Virus record (IMG/VR): IMGVR_UViG_3300037071_000605
Coordinates: 1-24,317 of that record
Direction: 5' to 3' (one strand)
Source of the DNA: a virus
DNA: 24,317 bases
Both the position numbers and the translations under genes were made by a program. The first letter of the stretch is position 1. Each line of letters starts with the position of its first letter. This document shows positions 14,132-21,020 of this stretch, piece after piece. The notes under the pieces were generated by a model. That model made no database searches, had not been told where the DNA came from, and was given only the letters and a program-made list of their open reading frames with translations.

Positions 14132-14828
14132 CGGTGTTTCCTCCAGTGTCGGCCCGCTCAAAGAGCGCCAACAGGCGCATCACCTGAGCGTCAGCAGCAC
14201 CTAGCGCATCCGCTAGTGCGCGCCCGTCCGATCGCCCCGCCTTCGCCCGTAGGAGGTCAGGCTGGAGGTCCCGAAGCGAGTCCAGCATCTCCTGCCAGAA
14301 CGCGTCGGATGGATAGTGCCCGCCCGTGAGCATGTCGTCAAGCGCAGCCTTCAGCGGGCGGATGATGGAGTGCGTGTTCTGCGGGGACGTAGAGAGGGTC
14401 TGGCGCATATAGGGCCAGACGTCGATGTGGCCCGTCGCCTTGTTGACCTTGGCGAGTCCGGGCATGGCCTCGGATGACCCGAAAAGCTGGGCACCCTTCT
14501 TGGCAAGGGACTCGATGAGGCGCAAGCGACGCTCGCCCGCCTTCAGCCAGACCGTGACCCACCAGCCGTCGTCCTCTTCGCGGAGGTCCACGGCATCAGC
14601 CAGCGTCGTGCGGGCCATCTTCCCGGTGGGGTCCTGCCCATGGTGCCAATCCACCGGGCGACTCTTGAACCAGTCGGGCTTGATGTCCGTGCGGTGCGTG
14701 AACGTCTCGCCGTCCATGTCCACGCCACCGGGCCAGACAGGGGACGGGATCGGCCCGGAGAACGGGATGGCGCGCAGGGCGAAGGCGTCATCGGAGAGCG
14801 GCGCGGCCTTCAGGGCCAGGGTCTTCAC
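14109..14828 (-). CDS. Prohead (capsid maturation) serine protease-like protein
   Basis: A 239-aa protein in the usual protease position just before the major capsid gene. It likely cleaves scaffold or delta domains during head maturation. Family-like features are VDWHHGQDPTGKMA (His62-His63, candidate catalytic His), a GWWVTVWLKAGERRLRLIESL strand-helix block, and QLFGSSEAM (Ser118 or Ser119, candidate nucleophile) preceding TGHIDVWPYMRQTLSTSPQNTHS. The C-terminal 80 residues are helical and charged and may serve as scaffold. GTG at 14828 overlaps the zinc-ribbon stop (GTGA). Upstream in-frame sequence to 14891 is the off-frame shadow of that small gene, so I do not use it. The gene overlaps the capsid start by 23 bases. 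The catalytic assignment is inferred from motif order, not proven. Confidence 0.8.
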   Translation of the reverse strand: MKTLALKAAPLSDDAFALRAIPFSGPIPSPVWPGGVDMDGETFTHRTDIKPDWFKSRPVDWHHGQDPTGKMARTTLADAVDLREEDDGWWVTVWLKAGERRLRLIESLAKKGAQLFGSSEAMPGLAKVNKATGHIDVWPYMRQTLSTSPQNTHSIIRPLKAALDDMLTGGHYPSDAFWQEMLDSLRDLQPDLLRAKAGRSDGRALADALGAADAQVMRLLALFERADTGGNTDGGTDRL

Positions 14829-14974
14829 GGTGTCCTGACCCAATCCCCGGACTCGTCCTTGACGTAGGTGTCGTGGTTTGGGACCGGGCAACGCAGCTTC
14901 CCGTTATCCGTTGGCTGGCACTCCTGCCCGCACAGGGTGCAGACCGGGGCCTTGGGCTTCTCAGTCTTCGCCAT
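14825..14974 (-). CDS. Zinc-ribbon microprotein (49 aa)
   Basis: A 49-aa protein, MAKTEKPKAPVCTLCGQECQ onward, ending SGDWVRTP. Cys12, Cys15, Cys19 and Cys29 with His34 form a likely zinc ribbon. ATG at 14974 has GGAGAG about 4 bases upstream. Its TGA overlaps the prohead protease GTG start (GTGA), so it is probably co-translated with the protease. Small zinc ribbons are frequent in phage operons and may act in nucleic-acid or protein binding. No specific role can be given. Confidence 0.78.
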   Translation of the reverse strand: MAKTEKPKAPVCTLCGQECQPTDNGKLRCPVPNHDTYVKDESGDWVRTP

Positions 14975-14985
14975 CGCTCTCTCCT

Positions 14986-15189
14986 TCACCAAGGATAACT
15001 GTCGAGGATGGCGAGCATCACCGCATCCTCTTCGGGGCTCTCATCGAACGAGAGCATGATCCGGGGACCCTTCGGCGGCTTGTGGGGCTTCGGCTTGTGG
15101 GGCCCGTGGGGCTTGGGCCCGCCCCCGCCTGGACTCGACTCGTCCCCGGTGTCGAAGATGGCCGAGTCGAAGATGGCGGCGTCGAACAT
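14986..15189 (-). CDS. Small FD-repeat, His/Pro/Lys-rich protein
   Basis: A 67-aa protein in three sections: an N-terminal triplet built on FD (FDAAIFDSAIFDT, residues 2-14), a flexible Gly/Pro/His/Lys-rich stretch (about 19-42), and an acidic helix (SFDESPEEDAVMLAILDSY). FD-repeat tags are common in small phage virion-associated proteins. I do not know the function. Its ATG overlaps the previous stop (TGATG), so it is likely translated with the fiber-like gene upstream. Codon pattern and overlap support a real gene. The opposite-strand frames here are shadows. Confidence 0.7.
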   Translation of the reverse strand: MFDAAIFDSAIFDTGDESSPGGGGPKPHGPHKPKPHKPPKGPRIMLSFDESPEEDAVMLAILDSYPW

Positions 15190-15863
15190 CAGGGCGCCAT
15201 GAGCCCTGCGGCGATGAGTGCGGTGATGACCGCATTGACGGCGAAGTCCGCGGGCTCGACCTCGGGCTCCACCAGCGGCACGTTAGCGGCTATCGCCATC
15301 GTCGGGCCCGGAGCCACGATACCGAGCGAGCCGATCGCGGTCGCAAGGTCTTGGATAGTGGCGTTGTTGGGAAGCGTGGTCTGCTGCGCGGGGCTGGCGC
15401 CGAACATGCCCATCGAGACGGTACCGCTGTCGTCCCAGAAGGAGAAACCCCCTCCAGCCGTGTGCCCAAGGATGTTGACCCGAGCGAACCCGCTTCCGTT
15501 GTCAGCGATGACCCGGAACACTTGCGACTGGTCGGACTTCATCACGACAAGGCCAGCCCCGCCATCAGACTGGTCGAGAGGACCGCGTAGCTGTAGCCCA
15601 CCCGTCGCGTCGTAGGTGAGCATCGGGTAGGACCCACCCTCGGCCATGACGTAGAGGACGTCGAACGCTCCGTCCACATTGCCCACGGGAGGCTGGACGA
15701 TCAGCGACACCTCGTCCGGGTCGGGCTGCTGGATCGTCAGCGTCTCGATGACGGGGTTCGCCAACAGCCCCGTCACGTCATGGTCCGCGTTCCAGTGGGT
15801 CGCGGAGACGTCCTTCGCGGCGTTGTTCGGGAGGACGGTCTGATGGGCGTGCTTGACGGTCAC
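15189..15863 (-). CDS. Virion fiber- or decoration-like protein
   Basis: A 224-aa protein starting at GTG 15863, with GGAGG 6 bases upstream, and overlapping the previous stop as GTGA. Residues 1-32 (TVKHAHQTVLPNN, then ATHWNADHDVTG) resemble the N-terminal attachment segment seen in phage fibers and collar or decoration proteins, where W-N-A-x-H is common. The middle (about 60-150) is Gly- and beta-rich: GAFDVLYVMAEGGSYPML, GLQLRGPLDQSDGGAGLVVM, GHTAGGGFSFWDDSG. The C-terminus has two short helical segments, ATIQDLATAIGSLGIV and FAVNAVITALIAAGLM, which look like copies of one oligomerising motif. It lies between capsid-associated genes, so attachment to the head is as likely as a tail-fiber role. 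Confidence 0.7.
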   Translation of the reverse strand: MTVKHAHQTVLPNNAAKDVSATHWNADHDVTGLLANPVIETLTIQQPDPDEVSLIVQPPVGNVDGAFDVLYVMAEGGSYPMLTYDATGGLQLRGPLDQSDGGAGLVVMKSDQSQVFRVIADNGSGFARVNILGHTAGGGFSFWDDSGTVSMGMFGASPAQQTTLPNNATIQDLATAIGSLGIVAPGPTMAIAANVPLVEPEVEPADFAVNAVITALIAAGLMAP

Positions 15864-16396
15864 TGCTCCTCCACTCGTGTCATGCGGCCCTGCTGATCGC
15901 GCTTGACCACGAAGTCCTTGGGACCGGGCCAGTTCGCCACGAAGACCGGGATCATGTCAGCGGACGCCTTCTCGTGTGGTGCCTCGATGTTCACCGTGGG
16001 CGCCTCGACGTTGACGATGGGCGCCTGCGCGGCTTCGACGTTGACGATGGGCGCAGGGACGACGACGGACGGACTCGGCTCCACGTTGACGACGGTCGGT
16101 GGCACGTCCACGTTGACCACGGTCGCCGGGATATCGACGTTGACGATGGGTGCGGGGATGTGGACATCGACGTTCCAGGTCTGCGTAGGCGGCTGGACGA
16201 CGACGGGCTCAGGGATGGGTGCGGCCTTGGCTTGTGGCAGCGGGATACCCTGTAGGGTCTGCCAGACCTCATCAGGCTCCCGCGTGTCCAGCAGACCGCG
16301 AACGTGGTCATGGGTCCGGCGATTGATGTCCGCCGCCGTGAGGCGTCCGCTCCTGACGCCCTCGATCATGGACGCCAGAGGATGTGAGCTACGCAT
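15860..16396 (-). CDS. Repeat-rich structural protein with VNV(D/E) repeats
   Basis: A 178-aa protein in three parts. Residues 1-50 look helical (SMIEGVRSGRLTAADINRRTHDHVRG). Residues about 73-140 are a run of roughly seven short repeats of 7-15 residues, each based on (V/I)NV(D/E) with Pro-Ala-Pro-(I/T)-V spacing. The C-terminus ends in KDFVVKRDQQGRMTRVEE, a KRDxxGR form often seen at the end of such phage proteins. The repeats are also visible in DNA as near copies of cgacgttgacgatgggcgc between 15990 and 16170. Alternating hydrophobic and polar residues suggest stacked beta strands or an extended rod. It sits among head genes and is probably a virion or head-associated component, exact role unknown. 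The ATG overlaps the previous stop. Confidence 0.8.
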   Translation of the reverse strand: MRSSHPLASMIEGVRSGRLTAADINRRTHDHVRGLLDTREPDEVWQTLQGIPLPQAKAAPIPEPVVVQPPTQTWNVDVHIPAPIVNVDIPATVVNVDVPPTVVNVEPSPSVVVPAPIVNVEAAQAPIVNVEAPTVNIEAPHEKASADMIPVFVANWPGPKDFVVKRDQQGRMTRVEEQ

Positions 16397-16623
16397 CAGT
16401 CCTCCGCGCTGAACATGTCACGAGCATAGTCCCGACCCGTATCACTATCGGCGTCGAACCGGACACCATCGTCGCCTTGGTACGGCTCGCGATGATCCCG
16501 CTCATTCTCGATGATGGCCTGTGGGATACCACCCGGAAACGCCTCGCATCGAGGCTTGTCCCAGTTGATGGGACGCACGAGATGCCGACAGTAGACACAG
16601 ATCGGCGGACGTTCTAGGGTCAT
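16396..16623 (-). CDS. Small cysteine-containing phage protein
   Basis: A 75-aa acidic protein with CVYCRH near the N-terminus, DKPRCEAFPGGIPQ in the middle, then DHREPYQGDDGVRFDAD. Cys9, Cys12 and Cys26 could hold a metal. The pattern Cys-x-AFPxGIP followed by DHRxPYxGDxGxRF is one I recall from short phage and bacterial proteins next to head genes, but I cannot name a function. ATG at 16623 overlaps the MuF-zincin stop (ATGA), and its own stop overlaps the next start (TGATG). Being directly after the fused metallopeptidase gene puts it where an immunity gene would lie in MuF toxin systems. That is only an idea from position. Confidence 0.78.
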   Translation of the reverse strand: MTLERPPICVYCRHLVRPINWDKPRCEAFPGGIPQAIIENERDHREPYQGDDGVRFDADSDTGRDYARDMFSAED

Positions 16624-17753
16624 CGCGAAAGCCTCTGGCGAACCGCTTCAGCAGCAGGGGTCCGCAATCCAGCCTCGTACTGCGCGAACGACTCTGCAAA
16701 CGCCTCGGCGGCATTCTTCTGAGCATACTTCGATGGGACAGCCGTCCCAGGAATGGAAGCCACTCCAGCGCTACCCGCACCGCGCTGGAAGTCTATGACA
16801 TGACCCCACTCATGCGTCAAGGTGTTCTTCAGGAATGACACTTGGGTCTGCGCCTTGATTTCGGGCCATACCGTCCAGTCCCCCGCCTTCTCATATGCCT
16901 CCTGTTCGACAGCAAGCGCCTGGGGCGACTTCAGGACCTTGCTATTCAGCTCCATCTCAATCCTAGTCGGCCCATCGACCAACTTCTTGGTCACAGGATC
17001 ACGCAAAATGGGCGTATGGGCCGTCACCTTCGCCGTGGCCGTCTTCATGGCCTTAACGGTGAAAGTGTGGACATGAGCATCGGGATAGCGTGCCGCTAGG
17101 CCTTCTAGCACGCTCGTAACCTCTATCCGTAGTTCTGGGTGTATGCCCCGTAGATTGGTCATCGTCGCGTTCGGGAACGATCTAGACAGGCGAGCACCCA
17201 TCTCATCCGCCGACAATGATATCGGCATGGGTAACGTGGACGGCGGAGGTGGCACGAACTCAGGGACAGGCGGCAGCGTCGGGTCACGGTCCAGCGGAGC
17301 CGGGGCGAAGGTCAGGGTGCCGTTGGGATGCTCGGCCAGCATCGCCTGCTCGGCCTCCTCCATGCTCACGATCTGGCCGTTCCGGGCAGCGCATACGGGG
17401 TCGTCATCGCCGTCCAGCAGTTCCACCTGACGCACGCCCAGCCCGGTGAAGGCGTCGATCTGTGCCGCGTTCTGGGCCACGCGCATCTCGGTCCTGGCGA
17501 TCGTCTCGGCGCGCAGTTCGGAGCCGAACGAGCCCAGCTTGCGAGCCAGCTCGTTGCCCACCTTGTCCGATGCCAGCGGGTCCACGAGGCCACGGAAGAC
17601 ACGGGCCAGCTCGCGCGGGGACGTGCCCTCGGCCACGGCCTGCACGGTCAGGTCCTTGATGCGCTCCCGCGTCGTGGCGTTGATCTGCGTGACACGGCGG
17701 GCCAGACGCTCCCTCGTGGTGCGCTCCACGACGGCCTGCAGGATGTCATCCAT
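16620..17753 (-). CDS. MuF-like minor head protein fused to a zincin metallopeptidase-like domain
   Basis: A 377-aa two-part protein. Residues about 1-155 are the phage Mu gpF-like minor head domain: ELARVFRGLVDPL, AETIARTEMRVAQNAAQIDAF, and ELLDGDDDPVCAARNGQ, with a HPNGTLTFAPAP end. A Pro-rich linker follows (about 158-177). Residues 185-377 form a separate domain with HEWGH (314-318, HExxH zinc motif) in TLTHEWGHVIDF, and a downstream AEAFAESFAQYE where Glu350 or Glu354 could be the third ligand. MuF proteins with C-terminal toxin or enzyme domains are known in temperate phages, and such domains may be delivered with DNA. DNA for the C-terminal half is poorer in G+C (57-58% on two sample lines) than the MuF half (70% on one line), suggesting a swapped domain. 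It overlaps the portal gene by 8 bases. Substrate unknown; a structural, inactive role cannot be excluded. Confidence 0.85.
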   Translation of the reverse strand: MDDILQAVVERTTRERLARRVTQINATTRERIKDLTVQAVAEGTSPRELARVFRGLVDPLASDKVGNELARKLGSFGSELRAETIARTEMRVAQNAAQIDAFTGLGVRQVELLDGDDDPVCAARNGQIVSMEEAEQAMLAEHPNGTLTFAPAPLDRDPTLPPVPEFVPPPPSTLPMPISLSADEMGARLSRSFPNATMTNLRGIHPELRIEVTSVLEGLAARYPDAHVHTFTVKAMKTATAKVTAHTPILRDPVTKKLVDGPTRIEMELNSKVLKSPQALAVEQEAYEKAGDWTVWPEIKAQTQVSFLKNTLTHEWGHVIDFQRGAGSAGVASIPGTAVPSKYAQKNAAEAFAESFAQYEAGLRTPAAEAVRQRLSR

Positions 17754-19305
17754 CCACGCGCCTTGCAGCCTGCGCTGCCGAGTCCATCGCCGTCTCGGTG
17801 ATGTAGGGCTGGAGCACCCGCATCAGGGCCTCGTCCTCGGCGTGCTGGTCCCACCAGACGTCCTCGTCACGCGGCTTCTTGGCTAGGTGACTCGCGTTCC
17901 GCTCGATGCGCTTGCCGATACGCTCCTTCTGGTCCTCTAGGAACGTCTCCAGAGCATCGGCCAGAGCGTTCGTCTCTTGGTCCAGACGGGCCTTCATCGC
18001 CATGTCGCCGGGGTCCAGCGGCGGGGCTTGCCACTTCTGCTCGATGTTGATGGGCATGACGATGGCGTCATCGAGCACCGGATCGCCGAACGGCTCCAGC
18101 CCGATGATGGCGCGGCGCTCGCTATTCCGCATCGGTACTCCCTGCGCCTGCTGCGCCATCTCGTAGCGGGGTGCCTCGTTGTCGAACTCGGGCACCTCGA
18201 AATGGATGCTCAGGGTGATGCCGAACTTCTGATAGCGGTCCAGGTACTGGGTCTGGAACGTCTCAGCGAACGAGCGCAGGCGCGGGCCCAGCGCGCCGTT
18301 CCACATGGCCTCGTAATCCTTGTCCTCGCTGCTGTCACCGATGCCACCGGGGCGCTCATAGCCGACCTGGGACATGGGCACGCCCCAGAGCGCGAAGATG
18401 TCCTTGGCCGCCATCTCGCTGATGGGGCCGAGCTGCATCTCTGCCGGGGTGGATGCCGTGCTATCGAACTCCACCGGCCCCTTCAGGATCAGGCTGCGCT
18501 TGGCGGCGTCGGGCATCTCCACGATGCTGCGAAGGTCGCGCTTCAGGGCTTCGTAGACCTCATCGGGGAACGAGCCGCCCGCAGGCGGGTGATAGATGCC
18601 GGGTTGTCGGCCACCGGACGCCATCGAGTAGAGCGCGTGACGGTCTGCCGCCCGCGTGATGTCCACCTTCGCCATCGCGGTATCGACCAGCCCGACCGGC
18701 AGGAAGCCCTCGTCTGCGGGCTCCAACTGGTAGGCGATGACCTCATCCAGGGTGAAGTGGACGGGGTTGCGGCTACGGTAGTCCAGCCAGTAGCCCGCAA
18801 GGTGCCCGCTGTCATCGATGTCTGGGACCATGCGGGTCGGTGAGATGTACAGCGTCTCCAGCGGGGTCCGGGCGAGGGCCTCGATGCCGTCCAGGTACCA
18901 GTAGCCGACACCGGCCAGACCCATGTGGCGGAACGTCAGGTCCCACAGTCCGCTCCGGGTCTTGGGCGTCGGGGACTGGGGGTCGTTCTCCTGCGGCGTG
19001 TACGGGGACTCGATGCTGTCCCTGATGGCGACGAGGTTGGGCGGGGACTCATCGGTGACACGCTCGCCATCGGCGTCCTCCAGCCACCACGGGATGACCG
19101 CAAGCCTGCTCTTGATGGCGCGCTCGGCGGTGCGGATGTACAGGTTCGACAGGTACGCCGCGATGGCGCGCTCGGCGCGCTTGGCCGGATCGTTGGAGTA
19201 GGCGTGCAGCGGGTAGCCGTGTGACACCATCGCGGCCCCGACGCCGATGGCGGCTTTCTGAGGGACGGCGCTCCGTCGCTCTAGCAGTCCCTCCAGGAAG
19301 CCCAA
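17746..19305 (-). CDS. Portal protein
   Basis: Portal protein of 519 aa, of the HK97/SPP1-like class. It forms the dodecameric ring at one head vertex through which DNA enters and leaves, and to which terminase and connector bind. Recognisable stretches are MGFLEGLLERR at the start, IKSRLAVIPWWLEDADG, VGYWYLDG, LETLYISPTRMVPD, ITRAADRHALYSMASGG, KDIFALWGVPMSQVGYERPGG, and MRNSERRAIIGLEPFGDPVLDD. The last two are typical of portals (the wing region and the substrate-like C-terminal loop). It starts at TTG 19305 with GGGAGAG 7 bases upstream, and residue 2 onward matches usual portal N-termini. The last 8 bases overlap the next gene. The C-terminus beyond about residue 430 is charged and helical, as in portals that contact the minor head protein. 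Confidence 0.92.
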   Translation of the reverse strand: MGFLEGLLERRSAVPQKAAIGVGAAMVSHGYPLHAYSNDPAKRAERAIAAYLSNLYIRTAERAIKSRLAVIPWWLEDADGERVTDESPPNLVAIRDSIESPYTPQENDPQSPTPKTRSGLWDLTFRHMGLAGVGYWYLDGIEALARTPLETLYISPTRMVPDIDDSGHLAGYWLDYRSRNPVHFTLDEVIAYQLEPADEGFLPVGLVDTAMAKVDITRAADRHALYSMASGGRQPGIYHPPAGGSFPDEVYEALKRDLRSIVEMPDAAKRSLILKGPVEFDSTASTPAEMQLGPISEMAAKDIFALWGVPMSQVGYERPGGIGDSSEDKDYEAMWNGALGPRLRSFAETFQTQYLDRYQKFGITLSIHFEVPEFDNEAPRYEMAQQAQGVPMRNSERRAIIGLEPFGDPVLDDAIVMPINIEQKWQAPPLDPGDMAMKARLDQETNALADALETFLEDQKERIGKRIERNASHLAKKPRDEDVWWDQHAEDEALMRVLQPYITETAMDSAAQAARRVDG

Positions 19306-19309
19306 ACGG

Positions 19310-19486
19310 TCACTCTCCCGGCCCGCCCGTATCTTCTGGCTTCGGTTTCACGTTGAGCCACGCCCACAGCACCGCCGCCGCGAGCATGATAGCGCCACCG
19401 ATGACGATGGCGAGCGGCCACCAGATGAAGGCCACGCCGATGACGAGGATCAGGGTCGCGATGATGGCGAGCCGGTCAGGGGTCAT
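19310..19486 (-). CDS. Small two-helix membrane protein (holin-like)
   Basis: A 58-aa protein that starts MTPDRLAIIATLILV. Residues 6-21 and 24-44 are hydrophobic, separated by a short WWP turn, giving two likely membrane helices. The tail NVKPKPEDTGGPGE is charged and hydrophilic. ATG at 19486 overlaps the preceding stop (ATGA), and its stop lies 4 bases before the portal TTG start, so it is translated as part of the operon. The ribosome-binding site of the portal gene lies inside its last codons. Size and topology fit a small class II holin, which would pair with the lysozyme at 23075-23473, but many phage membrane proteins look like this. No family is recognised. Confidence 0.75.
   Translation of the reverse strand: MTPDRLAIIATLILVIGVAFIWWPLAIVIGGAIMLAAAVLWAWLNVKPKPEDTGGPGE
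19314..19330 (-). promoter_or_regulatory. Shared 17-base ribosome-binding region (portal copy)
   Basis: Identical to 3874-3890. Here it encodes the last residues (TGGPGE) of the 58-aa membrane protein and also supplies GGGAGAG for the portal TTG start. Confidence 0.65.
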
Positions 19487-19695
19487 ACCGCCAGCCCCAG
19501 CCCAGACTGCACATCGACCATACGCTGTTCGGCGATCGCGACGTACTCGGCCTCTCTCTCGATGCCGATCCAGTCGAAGCCCTCCTGCTCTGCGGCCACC
19601 GCTGTCGAGCCTGATCCGAGGAATGGGTCGAGGACGGTGCCGCCCTCCGGCGTCACGAGGCGCACGAGGTGGCGCATCAGCTCGACGGGCTTCAC
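19483..19695 (-). CDS. DNA methyltransferase, C-terminal part (split gene)
   Basis: About 70 residues carrying the missing C-terminal half of the interrupted methyltransferase: KPVELMRHLVRLVTP, then SAM-binding motif I as DPFLGSGST, then GFDWIGIEREAEYVAIAEQRM. This is the usual end of beta-class phage methyltransferases. It is in the same frame as the HNH gene, separated from it by the HNH stop codon. It is offset from the N-terminal piece, so a -1 shift or indel would be needed to join them. GTG at 19695 is the first plausible start but has no Shine-Dalgarno sequence, and the frame continues upstream as SPDLT. Its stop overlaps the next ATG (ATGA). It may be made as a separate subunit, be joined by frameshifting, or be a remnant. 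Confidence 0.7.
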   Translation of the reverse strand: MKPVELMRHLVRLVTPEGGTVLDPFLGSGSTAVAAEQEGFDWIGIEREAEYVAIAEQRMVDVQSGLGLAV

Positions 19696-19697
19696 GG

Positions 19698-21020
19698 TCA
19701 GGTCGGGTGAGCGTTTACACGCTCACGCCGACTGATGACCACCTCCCTTCCGCAGTTGCCGCAAACGCTTGGCTTCGATGACCTTTCGGATATGACAGGC
19801 TCGGCATCGTCCGTAGAGGGGCCATCCTTCAGGTGAGAGATACCAGTCGGTGTCGATGGGCTTGTACTCGCCGCAGATGCCGCAGGGCTTCCACCATCGC
19901 CCATCCCGTAACTCGGCTCCTGAGTGAAGCCGTTTGTGGGTGACGGTATCCACGAGTCGGAGGTTGTCGAGTCTGTTATCGGCCTTGTCTCCGTTGACGT
20001 GGTGGACCTGGAAGCCGGGGTCGATGGGTCCGTGGGCTCGCTCCCAGACGACGACGTGCTCCATACGAAGCCGTCCTCCGAAGGTGCCGCGTCGGTAGCC
20101 CTTGACTGTCGTGTAGACCATGCCCCTAGTTTAACGGTTTGACAGTCGCAAGTGCGGCCCGATATGGGCTCTCTGTCACTCCGTGAACTCTTAGGCACCA
20201 AAAAGAAGCGGGAGTAGGTGCCGGTGTCGCCGTAGCCCGACTCCGTGTCGAGCATCCCCATGCCCTCACCGATGCCGTTCGCATGGGGGATGCGCTGCGT
20301 ACCCGGTACACCGCTGCTCGTCTCACCCCCGCCCACCACGCCGTCCCAGCCGCCGTCGAAGATGGGGTCGGTGAGGATGACGTTGGCGGGCCAGCGACCG
20401 GCGTCCGAGATGTTCACGGTGCGGGTCGCGGGGATGTTCGTCACGCTGCCACCGATGTACTCGGCCCCGTTCGTGTTCGGGCGAGCCGTGGCCCGCATCC
20501 AGTCACGCTCGTCCTGCGTCGTGGCGATCCGGCAGCCCTCGATGTCCAGGTCCCGCAACGGTCCCGGCTTGCGGGCCATGACGATGGGCTCCCATGCCGG
20601 CTTCAGGCTCGCCTTCGACTTCGGGAAGCCAGAGGCGTAGGCCCAGACCAGCGTGTCCCTGATGATCCAGCCCGCGTCCTCGATGGCGACGGCGAGCCGG
20701 TGGAAGGTGCGCGTGCCGCCGAAGGCGAGCAGGTAGGCTCCGGGCTTGGCGACACGGAGGGCGGCGGTGGCCCAGCGTTCGTGCCACGCCTGCATCGAGG
20801 TGTCCTGTCGCCCGATGCTCTTGCCCCGCATCTTGAACGCGGGCGTAGTCGCTGCTATCTGGGCTGGCGAGAGTCGCTGCGAGGCAAGGGCGCCATCCCC
20901 GAGCCGGTCCCACTCCTTGCCCATGAACTCCAACCCGTAGGGAGGGTCCGTGACGATGGCGTCCACCGACTCGGGCTCCATCGAGGCCATGACGGTCACG
21001 CAATCCCCCGTGCGGATCAC
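19698..21020 (-). CDS. DNA methyltransferase, N-terminal part, interrupted by an HNH gene
   Basis: Second beta-class DNA methyltransferase. GTG at 21020 overlaps the previous stop (GTGA). The catalytic motif TDPPYG is at residues 24-29, followed by typical family sequence: [54 protein letters not shown] and [16 protein letters not shown]. Homology appears to end near residue 284 (about position 20165). From there the frame stays open for another roughly 155 codons through the region of the HNH gene, giving a Ser/Thr/Pro-rich sequence that looks like an off-frame shadow. It ends NAHPT-stop at 19698. The SAM-binding motif I is missing here and lies in the next piece, at 19483-19695, in another frame. 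HPT directly before the break recalls the family motif HPTVKP. It could be a broken gene or a two-piece enzyme. Confidence 0.8.
   Translation of the reverse strand: MIRTGDCVTVMASMEPESVDAIVTDPPYGLEFMGKEWDRLGDGALASQRLSPAQIAATTPAFKMRGKSIGRQDTSMQAWHERWATAALRVAKPGAYLLAFGGTRTFHRLAVAIEDAGWIIRDTLVWAYASGFPKSKASLKPAWEPIVMARKPGPLRDLDIEGCRIATTQDERDWMRATARPNTNGAEYIGGSVTNIPATRTVNISDAGRWPANVILTDPIFDGGWDGVVGGGETSSGVPGTQRIPHANGIGEGMGMLDTESGYGDTGTYSRFFLVPKSSRSDREPISGRTCDCQTVKLGAWSTRQSRATDAAPSEDGFVWSTSSSGSEPTDPSTPASRSTTSTETRPITDSTTSDSWIPSPTNGFTQEPSYGMGDGGSPAASAASTSPSTPTGISHLKDGPSTDDAEPVISERSSKPSVCGNCGREVVISRRERVNAHPT
19702..19732 (-). repeat. Strong hairpin with GUAA tetraloop at the HNH/methyltransferase junction
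   Basis: The minus strand reads GTCGG, one bulged C, GTGAGCGT, loop GTAA, ACGCTCAC, CCGAC: 13 base pairs with one bulge and a GNRA-type tetraloop. It contains the HNH stop codon and ends one base before the TGA of the N-terminal methyltransferase frame. There is no U-run, so it is not a classic terminator. Confidence 0.8.
19723..20121 (-). CDS. HNH homing-type endonuclease inserted in methyltransferase gene
   Basis: A 132-aa HNH endonuclease of the small phage type. N-terminal GYRRGTF and [14 protein letters not shown] lead into the HNH core: His40-His41 in [12 protein letters not shown], Asn53 in LDNLRL, and His62 in THKRLHSG. Two Cys pairs, CGIC (80-83) and CRAC (106-109), probably bind a structural zinc. 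Such enzymes nick or cut DNA and spread by homing. The gene sits between two pieces of one methyltransferase and overlaps the first piece in a different frame. AGGGG precedes the ATG by only one base, so ribosome binding is poor. A strong hairpin overlaps its stop codon. There is no room for a complete group I or II intron around it, so a free-standing insertion is more likely than an intron ORF. Confidence 0.88.
   Translation of the reverse strand: MVYTTVKGYRRGTFGGRLRMEHVVVWERAHGPIDPGFQVHHVNGDKADNRLDNLRLVDTVTHKRLHSGAELRDGRWWKPCGICGEYKPIDTDWYLSPEGWPLYGRCRACHIRKVIEAKRLRQLRKGGGHQSA

Noticed and set aside
15985-16185. CRISPR-like direct repeats
   Set aside because: Repeats are imperfect, variable in spacing and code for a protein repeat; no spacer-repeat regularity.
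15903-16412. Plus-strand repeat protein with STLTMGAG repeats
   Set aside because: It mirrors the DNA repeats of the minus-strand VNV protein, which has proper overlaps with neighbours and non-repeat ends.
17977-18843. Plus-strand ORF of 288 codons opposite the portal gene
   Set aside because: Shadow of a clear portal gene.
19700-20165. Group I or II intron or intein around the HNH gene
   Set aside because: Only about 65 bases of the insert are not HNH coding, too little for an intron core. The HNH frame differs from the N-terminal frame, so no intein.
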